A stretch of DNA of 15,002 nt from an uncultured Collinsella sp. (GTDB taxonomy: Bacteria > Actinomycetota > Coriobacteriia > Coriobacteriales > Coriobacteriaceae): contig CABUTO010000046.1 of the NCBI GenBank assembly GCA_902494535.1, positions 1 through 15,002 on the forward strand, read 5' to 3'. How positions within the stretch are numbered: position 1 is the stretch's first letter; every line of letters starts with the position of its first letter. The notes beneath the pieces are model-generated. The model saw nothing but the letters and a program-made list of their open reading frames with translations, had not been told where the DNA came from and did no database searches. Below are positions 1-8,226 of the stretch, piece by piece. The position numbers and the translations under genes were made by a program.

Positions 1-352
1 CGGTTTTATCTGGGAAAATGCTGCTATGTCTATCTGCAGACCTTAAATCTAACTACTAGATAGACTGTCTAACTCAATGGCGAGCGGAACTAACCAGCCC
101 TTTTGCTTGCGCCCGGGAGTTTCTATTTAAATAAACCTTGCCCCCCCCCCCCCCTCTGTAAACCGGCGGGATGGACCAGTTCAGATGGGGCTTTGATGCA
201 TGGGTGGTCTGTTGGTGGGCAAATGGGTATCATACTGTGGTTACTGCGTCGACTCTGTGATGCATGTTTGTACGTTCCCGACGGTCGGTTTGCCAGAAGC
301 GCCCCGTCGGTTGTCCCAGACCCGTTTCGAAGAAAGGAAACCACACTAACCT
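1..352. other. Non-coding region upstream of rnj
   Basis: I see no convincing gene in this 352-base stretch. Short open frames cross it on both strands, but they run through the C-tract, lack a ribosome-binding site and match nothing I know. It holds a 14-C homopolymer (141-154), a 10-base AT palindrome just before it (124-133, TATTTAAATA) and a small dyad CCGAC-G-GTCGG (278-288). The base composition is clearly more AT-rich and irregular than the flanking genes. A promoter for rnj should lie here, but no -35/-10 pair with good spacing could be picked out. The end of the preceding gene lies outside the window. Confidence 0.6.
141..154. repeat. Poly-C homopolymer tract (14 C)
   Basis: An uninterrupted run of 14 cytosines lies about 200 bases before the rnj start codon. 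It is intergenic, so it cannot switch a reading frame. It could vary in length by slippage or alter promoter spacing, or its length may simply be uncertain in the assembly. Confidence 0.9.
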
Positions 353-2023
353 ATGGCAGCTAAAAAATCATCTCCCTTGAAGATCATCCCGCTCGGCGGC
401 CTTGACGGCATCGGCAAGAACATGACGGTCTTCGAGTGCGGCGACGACATGGTGCTCGTCGACGCCGGTCTCATGTTCCCGGATGACTCCCAGCCCGGTA
501 TCGACCTGGTGCTTCCCGACTACACCTATGTTTTGGAGAACGAGGAGAAGCTCCGCGGTATCGTCGTCACCCACGGCCACGAGGACCACACCGGTTCGCT
601 TCCGTACCTGCTGCAGGACCTCAACAACAAGGTGCCCATCTTCTCGAGCAAGCTGACGCTTGGCTTTATCGAGGGCAAGCTTTCTGAGTTCCGCATCCGC
701 GCACCCAAGTTCCGCGAGGTCAAGGGCGGCAGCCATGTCAACCTCGGTGGCATCTCGCTCGACTTCTTCTCGATGACGCACTCCATCCCCGGCGCTCTGG
801 GCGTGTTCATCCGCACCAACCAGGGCACCGTTATGCACACCGGCGACTTTAAGCTCGACCAGACGCCCATCGATGGTGTCACGCCCGACTATGCCGCTAT
901 CAGCCGCTTTGCCAAGCAGGGCATCGACCTGCTGCTTTCCGACTCCACCAACGCCACGGTTCCTGGCTTCACCAAGTCCGAGGCCGAGGTTGGTCCCAAC
1001 CTGCTGCACGCCATCAAGAACGCCCCGGGTCGCGTGTTCGTCGCGTCGTTCTCGAGCCATATCCATCGCCTGCAGCAGATCTGCGATGCCGCCCGCAAGT
1101 GCGGCCGTAAGGTCGTTGTGACCGGTCGCTCCATGCTCACCAACACCCGCGTCGCGCGCGAGCTGGGCTACCTCAACATCGACGATGCCGATATCATCGA
1201 TGCCTTTGACATCGATAACCTGCCCGACGACAAGATCGTCGTCATGTGCACCGGTTCGCAGGGCGAGCCGCTGTCGGCCCTGTCCCGCATGGCCAACGGA
1301 GAGCACAAGACGCTCTCCATCCACGAGGGCGATACCGTTATCCTCTCGGCAACGCCGGTCCCCGGTAACGAGAAAGCCGTCCAGCAGGTCGTCAACAGCC
1401 TAGCCAAGCTCGGCTGCGACGTGTGGGATAAGAACCGCGCTCTCGTTCACGTCTCCGGTCACGGTAGCCAGGAGGAACTCAAGCTACTGATGGCCATGGC
1501 CAAGCCCACCTACTTTATGCCGGTTCACGGCGAGGCCGTGCATCTGCGTGCCCATGCCCAGCTGGCCCGCAAGATGGGCATCAAGGATGATCACATCTTT
1601 ATCCTCGATAACGGCGACACGCTCGAGATGCGCGGCGGTATCGTCAAACGCGGTACGCCCGTCGAGTCCGGCGTCGTCTACGTCGACGGCCTGCGTATCG
1701 GCGATACCGACCCCATCGTCCTGCGCGATCGTCAGAAGCTCGCCAACGACGGTATGGTTACCGCTGTTGCCATCGTCTCGCTCAAGCACAAGAAGATCGA
1801 GGCCATCGAGTTCTCGGGCCGCGGCGTCTCGTTTGCCATCGACGACCAGTTCTCCGAGGATGCCTCCGCGTCCATTATGAAGACGATCGAGAAGGGCAAG
1901 TTTAGCTTTACGAGCAGCGGTTCCGATGCCATTCGCAAGGCCGTGCGCGATTCGCTCTCTAACTTTATCTGGAGCCGTACGCGCACCCGTCCGATGATCA
2001 TCCCGGTCGTCATGGAGGTTTAG
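353..2023 (+). CDS. rnj: Ribonuclease J (metallo-beta-lactamase / beta-CASP RNase)
   Basis: This 556-residue protein is a full-length RNase J, the 5'-3' exo- and endoribonuclease of mRNA decay and rRNA maturation in Gram-positive bacteria. The family is usually about 555 residues. The metallo-beta-lactamase zinc motif HGHEDH lies at residues 74-79, followed by H143 in MTHS and D165 in HTGDF. The beta-CASP part ends with SGHGS (around H370) and PVHGE (H392), and the C-terminal dimerisation domain runs from about 450 to the end. The ATG at 353 follows AGAAAGGA (331-338) with a 14-base gap, which is long but acceptable, and MAAKKSSPLKIIPLGG is a typical N-terminus. The stop is 1 base before the ftsK start, so the two are almost certainly cotranscribed. 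In B. subtilis rnjB also sits next to spoIIIE. Whether it is cytoplasmic RNase J1-like or J2-like cannot be judged here; all metal ligands appear intact. Confidence 0.97.
   Translation: MAAKKSSPLKIIPLGGLDGIGKNMTVFECGDDMVLVDAGLMFPDDSQPGIDLVLPDYTYVLENEEKLRGIVVTHGHEDHTGSLPYLLQDLNNKVPIFSSKLTLGFIEGKLSEFRIRAPKFREVKGGSHVNLGGISLDFFSMTHSIPGALGVFIRTNQGTVMHTGDFKLDQTPIDGVTPDYAAISRFAKQGIDLLLSDSTNATVPGFTKSEAEVGPNLLHAIKNAPGRVFVASFSSHIHRLQQICDAARKCGRKVVVTGRSMLTNTRVARELGYLNIDDADIIDAFDIDNLPDDKIVVMCTGSQGEPLSALSRMANGEHKTLSIHEGDTVILSATPVPGNEKAVQQVVNSLAKLGCDVWDKNRALVHVSGHGSQEELKLLMAMAKPTYFMPVHGEAVHLRAHAQLARKMGIKDDHIFILDNGDTLEMRGGIVKRGTPVESGVVYVDGLRIGDTDPIVLRDRQKLANDGMVTAVAIVSLKHKKIEAIEFSGRGVSFAIDDQFSEDASASIMKTIEKGKFSFTSSGSDAIRKAVRDSLSNFIWSRTRTRPMIIPVVMEV
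2014..2019 (+). promoter_or_regulatory. Shine-Dalgarno site GGAGGT for ftsK, inside the end of rnj
   Basis: GGAGGT lies 5 bases before a TTG at 2025 and overlaps the last codons of rnj. It supports the TTG start of ftsK and suggests translational coupling to rnj. Confidence 0.7.
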
Positions 2024-2024
2024 T

Positions 2025-4805
2025 TTGGCGCGCGGATCTGCACAAAACGCCAAAGGCAATAAGGCCAATAACCAACCGGCATCTGCTAAGGGTGCCGGTT
2101 CCCATCTGCGTGCCAATAAGGGCCACGAGGCGGACTTCGACGATTTTGAGCCCTTGGTGGAGCCCTCGGCCAATCGCGATATCGCCGGCGTGGTCATTGC
2201 CGTTTTGGCGATTGCGTCCTTTATTGCCGTGGTTTCTCCGGCAACAGCGCCCGTGACGGCTGCTGTTGCCGGTTTTTACCACCTGGGCTTTGGCCTGGGC
2301 GCCTACGTGCTGCCGATCGTCATTTTGCTGTTTGCCGCCACGCTCTTTTTAGGCGAGGACTCGCCGCTCAACGTGCGCTCGGTCGCGGGCGGAGCCGTGG
2401 TCTTTATCACCGTTGTCTCCATTCTTTCGCTGATGGTGCCGGGTACGAGCGACTCGTGTGACCTTATGTTCACGCCGCAAAATCTGTCCGCCTCGGGTGG
2501 CTACATCGGTGCGTTTATTGCGAGTGCGCTGCAGAATGCCCTGGGTAAGCCTATCGCGATGGTGGTCCTGTTGGGTCTGGCCGTCGTTGGTTTTGTCATC
2601 ATCGGCTTTTCGGTGGGTGGCGTGCTGCGCTCTGCTCGCGACCGCGCGGCCGATTTTGCCGAGCGCCGTCGTGCCGATGTTAACGCGAGCCCGTGGGGTG
2701 ACGACGAAGCCCTGTCGGTGCCCGGCGTTGCCCGTCCGCACCTGAGCATTCTTCGTCAAAAGGGCTCCGATGCTGCCGTGACCACGGTCATGGGCAACGA
2801 TGTGGACCCGGTTTTGGACGATGACGACGAGGACGAGGATCCGTTTGTCGACGTATCCGATGCCGTGGAGGCCGAGCGCGCTAAGACGACGCTGCTGCCG
2901 CGCCGTCATGTCAAGAAGGGCAAGGCCACGCCCAAGTTGAATACAAGCGAGCCCGACCCGTCTTGGTCCGATAGCGAGATTGAGCTTACCGAGGGCGATG
3001 ACGAGGACGACGAGGCTCCGATTGAGACCGCAAAGACAACTTTGCTGCCGCGTCGCCATGCTAAGCGCGAACAGGTAACCGGCCAGCTTTCGATGGAAGA
3101 CGACCCCGATAAGATCGACGAGTCCGAGCCGCCGTTTGCCGTGAATCCTGTCTCGGCAACACCTCAGATTCCCGACTTCTTGAAGCATCCCAAGGTTGCC
3201 GATACGGCTGTCGCGGGCGCTGCCGAGGCGCCTACTCCTAGCGATGGGGGAGCGGTCAATGCCCCCGCGGATAACGAGGGCGAAGAAGAGGACGGCCTCA
3301 AGCTTCCGCCGCTCGAGATCCTGCACGCCAACCCGCAGTCGGCGTCCTCCGCGTCATCTGACAAGGAGCTGGAACAGACTGCCGAGTCACTGCAATCCAC
3401 CTTGCTTGAGTTTGGCCGCAGTGCCCGCGTGGTCGGCTGGATCGCCGGCCCCACGGTGACGACCTTTAAGCTGCAACCTGGCGAGGGCGAGCGCGTGAGC
3501 AAGATTTCGAGCCTCGAGGACGATATCGCGCTTTCGCTCGCTGCTCAGTCGGTGCGCATCTTTGCCCCGATCCCCGGTACCTCGCTTGTGGGTATCGAGA
3601 TTCCCAATCGCAAGCGCCAGAACGTCAACCTGGGCGACGTGCTTCCCTATGTGAAGGGCGGTCCGCTCGAGCTGGCCATCGGTCGAGATGCCGAGGGCAC
3701 GCCGGTCGTCGCTGACCTCGCCAAGATGCCCCACCTGCTGATCGCCGGCACGACCGGTTCTGGTAAGTCGGTGATGATCAATTCCATCATCACGACCCTG
3801 CTCATGCGAGCCCTTCCCGAGGACGTTCGCCTGATCATGGTCGACCCCAAGCGCGTCGAGCTTGCGGGCTATAACGGTTTGCCGCATCTCTATGTGCCCG
3901 TGGTGACCGAGCCCAAGCAGGCCGCGAGCGCTCTGCAATGGGCCGTGTCCGAGATGGAGCGTCGCCTGAAGGTCTTCGAGCGTCTCAACGTGCGTAAGAT
4001 CTCGACCTACAACGAAAAGCAGGCCGCCGGCGAGTTTGAGCATTACGACAACCCGCCCCAAAAGATGCCCTATCTGGTCATTATCATCGACGAGCTTTCG
4101 GACCTGATGATGGTCGCCGGCAAGGATGTCGAGGCCTCGATCGTTCGTATCGCCCAGCTGGGCCGTGCCGCCGGTATACACCTTATCGTGGCTACGCAGC
4201 GCCCCAGCTCCAACGTGGTGACGGGCCTCATCAAGGCCAACATCACCAACCGCATCGCCTTTAACGTCGCCACGGGCATCGACTCGCGCGTTATTATTGA
4301 CCAGATGGGTGCCGAAAAGCTCACCGGTTTGGGCGACATGCTGTTCTCCAAGGTCGACTGGGGCAAGCCTCGCCGTATCCAGGGCTGCTTTGTCTCGGAT
4401 GACGAAATCAACGAGATTGTCGAGTTCGTCAAGTCGCAGAGCGAGCCCGACTACCACGAGGAGATCCTGTCTGCCGTGGCGCCCGCTTCCATGTCCATGG
4501 TGGGTGGCGGCGGCATTGTCCGCACCGGAGTAGCTGAGCCGCAAGACGATGATCCGCTCATTTGGGAAGCCGCCCATATTGTGGTGGAATCGCAGCTGGG
4601 CTCCACATCTGGCCTGCAACGCCGCCTTAAGGTTGGCTATGCGCGCGCCGGGCGTATTATGGACATGCTGGAAGAAAAGGGTGTCGTCGGTCCGCCCGAC
4701 GGTTCCAAGCCGCGCGAGGTCCTGCTGGACGAGGAGGGGCTTGCCGCGCTGGAATCTGTCGACGCCGAGATGGCACGTGAAGATCGTGAGTTTGGAGGAT
4801 TCTGA
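2025..4805 (+). CDS. ftsK: FtsK/SpoIIIE-type DNA translocase
   Basis: This 926-residue membrane-anchored DNA pump moves chromosome ends through the closing division septum. Hydrophobic segments at about 53-72, 89-109, 118-138 and 176-200 form the N-terminal membrane domain. An acidic, low-complexity linker follows (about 205-440), containing two copies of AKTTLLPRRH. The RecA-like motor has Walker A GTTGSGKS at 575-582 and a Walker B ending in D689-E690. The C-terminal winged-helix gamma domain, which reads oriented DNA sites and contacts XerD in the family, occupies about 850-915 (LGSTSGLQRRLKVGYARAGR). The start is TTG, chosen because GGAGGT sits 5 bases upstream and no ATG fits better. The TGA stop overlaps the next ATG (TGATG), so translation is probably coupled. 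The linker is where such proteins differ most between lineages. The motor looks intact. Confidence 0.96.
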   Translation: MARGSAQNAKGNKANNQPASAKGAGSHLRANKGHEADFDDFEPLVEPSANRDIAGVVIAVLAIASFIAVVSPATAPVTAAVAGFYHLGFGLGAYVLPIVILLFAATLFLGEDSPLNVRSVAGGAVVFITVVSILSLMVPGTSDSCDLMFTPQNLSASGGYIGAFIASALQNALGKPIAMVVLLGLAVVGFVIIGFSVGGVLRSARDRAADFAERRRADVNASPWGDDEALSVPGVARPHLSILRQKGSDAAVTTVMGNDVDPVLDDDDEDEDPFVDVSDAVEAERAKTTLLPRRHVKKGKATPKLNTSEPDPSWSDSEIELTEGDDEDDEAPIETAKTTLLPRRHAKREQVTGQLSMEDDPDKIDESEPPFAVNPVSATPQIPDFLKHPKVADTAVAGAAEAPTPSDGGAVNAPADNEGEEEDGLKLPPLEILHANPQSASSASSDKELEQTAESLQSTLLEFGRSARVVGWIAGPTVTTFKLQPGEGERVSKISSLEDDIALSLAAQSVRIFAPIPGTSLVGIEIPNRKRQNVNLGDVLPYVKGGPLELAIGRDAEGTPVVADLAKMPHLLIAGTTGSGKSVMINSIITTLLMRALPEDVRLIMVDPKRVELAGYNGLPHLYVPVVTEPKQAASALQWAVSEMERRLKVFERLNVRKISTYNEKQAAGEFEHYDNPPQKMPYLVIIIDELSDLMMVAGKDVEASIVRIAQLGRAAGIHLIVATQRPSSNVVTGLIKANITNRIAFNVATGIDSRVIIDQMGAEKLTGLGDMLFSKVDWGKPRRIQGCFVSDDEINEIVEFVKSQSEPDYHEEILSAVAPASMSMVGGGGIVRTGVAEPQDDDPLIWEAAHIVVESQLGSTSGLQRRLKVGYARAGRIMDMLEEKGVVGPPDGSKPREVLLDEEGLAALESVDAEMAREDREFGGF
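2880..2909 (+). repeat. Linker repeat copy 1 (AKTTLLPRRH) in FtsK
   Basis: Residues 286-295 read AKTTLLPRRH, followed by a basic stretch (VKKGK). The same ten residues recur exactly 50 residues later. The DNA differs at several synonymous positions, so the peptide rather than the DNA is conserved. Confidence 0.85.
3030..3059 (+). repeat. Linker repeat copy 2 (AKTTLLPRRH) in FtsK
   Basis: Residues 336-345 repeat AKTTLLPRRH, again followed by basic residues (AKREQ) and preceded by an acidic run. This suggests a duplicated short binding motif in the disordered linker. Confidence 0.85.
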
Positions 4806-6316
4806 TGGCTGCACGCTTTGGTGACATGCTGCTCGAGCAGCGTCGCCGAATGGGCCTTTCCATTCAGCAAGTCGCCAACACCATCAAAATCAGGCCGCAG
4901 ATCATCGAGTTTTTCGAGACTGGTAACTTTGCTTCGATGCCGCCGCGCGGCTATGCGCAGGGCATGATTTCGAGCTATGCTCGCTTTTTGGGCCTCAATC
5001 CGCGCGAGGTCGTCAATGCCTACTTTGACGATCTGATGGCATATGAGCGCGAGACGTCGCAGCAGGGCGGTCGTTTTCAGGACGCCGCTGGCTACGTCAA
5101 TTCGCGTTCCTCGGTCGATAACGGGCGCTTCCTGATGGTTCAGGGCGGTCGTTCGACGCGTTATGGACAGCGTCCTCAGCAGGCCGGTTATATTACCGAG
5201 ACGGGTTCGGGCGAGGAGATTCGTTCGCAGCGTGACCGGTTCCGCAGTACGCCGATGCCCGAGGACCGTGCACTTCCCACTGCCCGCGGCGTGGCTCGTG
5301 ACCCTCGTGCCGGCTACGGCGACGGCGGCTATTCCGATCGCGGTTACCGTGGGGTCTCTTCTGGTCGCTCTCGCGGTGGCTATGCGGATGCCGATACCAC
5401 GCAGGTGACGCCGCGTCTTCGCTCTCAATCACAGCCGTATGGCCAGCGCTCTTCGGCTCCGCGTTCGGGCCAGCGTGGCTATCAAGGCCGCGGTGAACTT
5501 GCGCCCCGCTCGGGTCAGCGCAGCCTTCAGGGCCAGGGTGGCTATCGCGGCCGTTCCGATAGCAATCGTGGTCGTATGCCTCAGGGAGGCGGCCGCAGCA
5601 GTTCCAATCGTGGACGCGGCGGATCACGTACTCCTCAAAACAACGGGCTCGATCCGCGTATCGTCTACGCCGGCATCGGTGCCGTTGCGCTGTTGTTGAT
5701 TGTGCTCATCGTGGTGCTTCTGCGCGGCTGCGCATCTTCGGCGCCCGAGACCACGCCCGAGACGCCCACTGCTACCAAGACGACGACCAAGAAGTCTTCT
5801 AAGAAGACCGAAACGGTCGACGAGGACGAAGACACCGATGAGGCGACGGATGAGTCGACTGACTCGGACGCTACCAAGACGACGGCCAAGAAGGAAGAGA
5901 ACGAGGTCACGAAGGTCAAAGTCTCCGTTGCCAAGGGAAAGACCGCGTGGATTGAGGTCAAGGTCGACGGCAAGTCGGTCTATGGCGCCCAAGCGACTGG
6001 CCCCTTTGAGCAGGAGTACTCGCCCGAGTCCTCGATCGAGATCACCACGTCCAAGCCTTCCGATGTCACCGTTACCAAGAACGGTGAAAAGGTTCGTTAC
6101 GATACCAAGACCTCGGGCGTGGCGCGTGTGACGATCACCGTTCCCAAGAAGGAGACGACTGATTCCGAGAATGGTGAAAGTTCTGATGGTACCGATACCA
6201 CCGATGGTGCCGATACCACCGACGTTACCGATGCCCAGTCCACGGATGGCGCCGATACCGCAACTGACGGTCAGACACCCACCGATTCTACCGACTATTC
6301 GTACGATAGCTACTAA
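4805..6316 (+). CDS. RodZ-like HTH membrane protein with RG-rich disordered region
   Basis: This 503-residue protein has the RodZ layout. A cytoplasmic Cro/CI-like helix-turn-helix domain (about 8-72; LLEQRRRMGLSIQQVANTIK) is followed by one membrane helix (about 286-307) and an outer DUF4115-like beta domain (about 369-448). RodZ links the MreB cytoskeleton to the wall-elongation machinery. The unusual part is residues about 119-276, which are rich in Arg, Gly, Ser and Gln with ten RG dipeptides and two RGG motifs. They include a 15-residue repeat beginning APRSGQR at 218 and 233. The outer side has a Thr/Lys/Asp-rich stalk (311-368) and a Thr/Asp tail (449-503) built partly from 6-residue repeats. 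A cysteine (C309) follows the helix. The ATG at 4805 overlaps the ftsK stop, with GGAGGA 5 bases upstream. The position matches ymfM, upstream of pgsA in Bacillus. The RodZ assignment is by architecture; an actual link to MreB is not shown. Confidence 0.85.
   Translation: MAARFGDMLLEQRRRMGLSIQQVANTIKIRPQIIEFFETGNFASMPPRGYAQGMISSYARFLGLNPREVVNAYFDDLMAYERETSQQGGRFQDAAGYVNSRSSVDNGRFLMVQGGRSTRYGQRPQQAGYITETGSGEEIRSQRDRFRSTPMPEDRALPTARGVARDPRAGYGDGGYSDRGYRGVSSGRSRGGYADADTTQVTPRLRSQSQPYGQRSSAPRSGQRGYQGRGELAPRSGQRSLQGQGGYRGRSDSNRGRMPQGGGRSSSNRGRGGSRTPQNNGLDPRIVYAGIGAVALLLIVLIVVLLRGCASSAPETTPETPTATKTTTKKSSKKTETVDEDEDTDEATDESTDSDATKTTAKKEENEVTKVKVSVAKGKTAWIEVKVDGKSVYGAQATGPFEQEYSPESSIEITTSKPSDVTVTKNGEKVRYDTKTSGVARVTITVPKKETTDSENGESSDGTDTTDGADTTDVTDAQSTDGADTATDGQTPTDSTDYSYDSY
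5456..5545 (+). repeat. 15-residue repeat in the RG-rich region
   Basis: Two adjacent units start APRSGQR at residues 218 and 233 of the RodZ-like protein and continue into related Q/G/R sequence (GYQGRG, then SLQGQGGYRGR). They form the core of the disordered cytoplasmic segment. Confidence 0.75.
6185..6220 (+). repeat. 18-bp tandem repeat, two copies, in the C-terminal tail
   Basis: GATGGT(A/G)CCGATACCACC occurs twice in tandem (6185-6202, 6203-6220) with one mismatch, encoding DGTDTT and DGADTT. Degenerate partial copies follow to about 6262. The unit is a multiple of three, so copy-number change would lengthen the outer tail without a frameshift. Confidence 0.9.
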
Positions 6317-6342
6317 GCCGCTCGTACGCGAAAGGAAACATC

Positions 6343-6840
6343 ATGGCTAAAGATTCCAGCTTCGACGTCGTGTCCGAGGTCAACATGCAAGAGGTCGACA
6401 ACGCCTTCCAGCAGACCACGCGCGAGATTTCCCAGCGCTATGACCTTAAGGATTCCGGCGCCACGATCGAGCTTTCGAAGGGCGACAAGCTCTTTACGAT
6501 CAGCGCCCCGGCTGACTTTGTCTCTAAGCAGATTATCGACGTGCTGAGTTCCAAGCTCATCAAGCGCGGCATTGACCTCAAGGCTGTCTCGTGGGATGCT
6601 CCTCAGGCGGCATCGGGCGGCACCGTGCGCGTGCTCGGCCATATTGTCGAGGGTATCGACCAGGCGACCGCCAAGAAGATCAACAAGGACATCAAGGACC
6701 AAAAGCTCAAGGTCAAGGTGACCATCGAGGCCGACAAGCTGCGTGTTTCCTCTGCTTCGAAGGATGCGTTGCAGACCGTAATCCAGTTCCTGCGCGACCA
6801 GGACTACGGCCAGCCGCTACAGTTCACCAACTACCGCTAA
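6343..6840 (+). CDS. yajQ: YajQ family nucleotide-binding protein (UPF0234)
   Basis: This 165-residue protein matches YajQ over its whole length. It has the N-terminal signature DSSFDVVSEVNMQEVDNA, the central DLKDSGATIEL segment, IKRGIDLKAV, and the C-terminal QDYGQPLQFTNYR that is near-invariant in the family. YajQ proteins are small, cytoplasmic, double-RRM-like proteins reported to bind nucleotides or RNA; in Xanthomonas a homologue binds cyclic di-GMP. The exact role here is unknown. The ATG at 6343 follows AAAGGA (6331-6336) by 6 bases. It starts 26 bases after the RodZ-like gene and ends 27 bases before rimO, so it belongs to the same run of genes. Confidence 0.95.
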   Translation: MAKDSSFDVVSEVNMQEVDNAFQQTTREISQRYDLKDSGATIELSKGDKLFTISAPADFVSKQIIDVLSSKLIKRGIDLKAVSWDAPQAASGGTVRVLGHIVEGIDQATAKKINKDIKDQKLKVKVTIEADKLRVSSASKDALQTVIQFLRDQDYGQPLQFTNYR

Positions 6841-6867
6841 TATCATTCGAAAGGACCGCTCTCCAAC

Positions 6868-8217
6868 ATGGATACACCGTTGGGCTCCGTGCTCTACATC
6901 ACCCTCGGGTGCGCTAAGAACGAGGTCGACACCGACCGCATGCGTTCTCTTTTGACTGCTGCGGGCTACGAGGAGGCATTCGACCCGCAGGATGCCGATA
7001 TCGCCATCGTCAATACATGCTCGTTCCTCGCCTCCGCAACGTCCGAGAGCATCGAGACCACGCTCGAGCTCGCCAACGAGGTTCAGGACGGCGTTCGTTC
7101 TTGCCCCATCGTTATGTGCGGCTGTGTGCCGTCGCGCTATGGCGACGACCTGCCTGACGAGCTGCCCGAGGTCGCTGCCTTTGTGAAGGCCGACGAGGAG
7201 GACGGCATCGTGGCGGTCATCGATGGCGTGCTGGGTGTCGAGCGCGAGATTGCAGCCTATATCCCGCAGGTCAAACGTACCGTCGAGGGTGCTGTCGCCT
7301 ACGTCAAGATTTCCGATGGCTGCAACCGCTTCTGCAGCTTCTGCATGATTCCCTACATCCGCGGCCGCTATCATTCGCGCAATGCCGAGAGCATCATCTC
7401 CGAGGTGCGCGACCTGGTTGCCGGCGGTGTGCGCGAGATCGTGCTGATCGGCCAGGACACGGGCATCTGGGGTACCGACTTTGCCGACGAGGACGTCGCC
7501 GATGGCTCGCCGCGCAATCTGGCGCAGCTGCTGCGTGCCGTCGCCGAGGCCGTGCGCCCGCACAACGTCTGGGTCCGCGTGCTCTATCTGCAGCCCGAGG
7601 GCATGACTGACGAACTCATCGAGACGATTCGCGATACGCCCGAGGTGCTGCCCTATATCGATATCCCCGTGCAGCACTGCGACGCGCGCATTCTCAAGGC
7701 CATGCGCCGTTCTGGTTCGCGCCAGGAGCTCGAGGACCTGTTCCGCGATCTGCGTGAGCGTATCCCCGGCATCGTGATCCGTTCCACGGCCATGGTCGGC
7801 TTCCCGACCGAGACCGACGACGAGTTCCGCGACCTTATCGACTTTATGGACACCGTCGGCTTTGACTACACGAGCGTCTTTGCCTACTCGCAGGAGGAGG
7901 GCAGCCTGGCCGCTAAGATGGAGGGTCAGGTCGACGAAGAGGTCAAGCTCGAGCGCGCCCAGGAGGCCATGGACCTGGCCGAGTCGCTCGGTTTTGCCGC
8001 CACTGCCGCACATGTGGGCGAGCGCGCCCAGGTGATCGTCGACGGTATCGAAGAGACCGAGGATGGCGCCGAGCTGATCGGCCATGCCTGGTTCCAGGCG
8101 CCCGATTCCGATGGCGCGGTGCATCTGGACGCCAGCGAGGCGTCCGTGGGCGATATTCTGACCGTCGAGTTTACCGATAGCTTCTGCTATGAGCTTATCG
8201 GTCATGTTGTGGAGTAG
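6868..8217 (+). CDS. rimO: Ribosomal protein S12 methylthiotransferase RimO
   Basis: This 449-residue radical-SAM enzyme should add a methylthio group to the conserved aspartate of ribosomal protein S12. The N-terminal methylthiotransferase domain carries the three iron-sulfur cysteines C15 (TLGCAKNEVD), C51 (NTC) and C86 (GCVPSR). The radical-SAM cluster is C152, C156 and C159 in GCNRFCSFC. A C-terminal TRAM domain runs from about 380 to the end. RimO is chosen over its sister MiaB because of the TLGCxKN start, the LIGQDTGIWG segment and YIDIPVQHCDARILK. In addition, a clear MiaB begins at the right edge of this window. The ATG at 6868 follows AAAGGA (6850-6855) by 12 bases. The stop is 9 bases before pgsA. 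All cluster ligands are present. Confidence 0.95.
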   Translation: MDTPLGSVLYITLGCAKNEVDTDRMRSLLTAAGYEEAFDPQDADIAIVNTCSFLASATSESIETTLELANEVQDGVRSCPIVMCGCVPSRYGDDLPDELPEVAAFVKADEEDGIVAVIDGVLGVEREIAAYIPQVKRTVEGAVAYVKISDGCNRFCSFCMIPYIRGRYHSRNAESIISEVRDLVAGGVREIVLIGQDTGIWGTDFADEDVADGSPRNLAQLLRAVAEAVRPHNVWVRVLYLQPEGMTDELIETIRDTPEVLPYIDIPVQHCDARILKAMRRSGSRQELEDLFRDLRERIPGIVIRSTAMVGFPTETDDEFRDLIDFMDTVGFDYTSVFAYSQEEGSLAAKMEGQVDEEVKLERAQEAMDLAESLGFAATAAHVGERAQVIVDGIEETEDGAELIGHAWFQAPDSDGAVHLDASEASVGDILTVEFTDSFCYELIGHVVE

Positions 8218-8226
8218 GAGAGCGTC

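Noticed and set aside
79..115. Possible tRNA or strong terminator near the left edge
   Set aside because: Only a bulged GGCG/CGCC pairing can be drawn; there is no cloverleaf, T-loop or T-tract.
103..363. An 86-codon + strand frame before rnj
   Set aside because: It runs through the poly-C tract as a proline run, has no ribosome-binding site, overlaps the rnj start and resembles nothing known.
3387..4814. A 475-codon minus-strand open frame opposite ftsK
   Set aside because: Same codon-bias shadow; the + strand encodes an intact FtsK motor.
6299..6328. TCGTACG repeated on both sides of the RodZ-like gene stop codon
   Set aside because: The motif is self-palindromic and short, with no T-run; it gives no convincing hairpin beyond chance.
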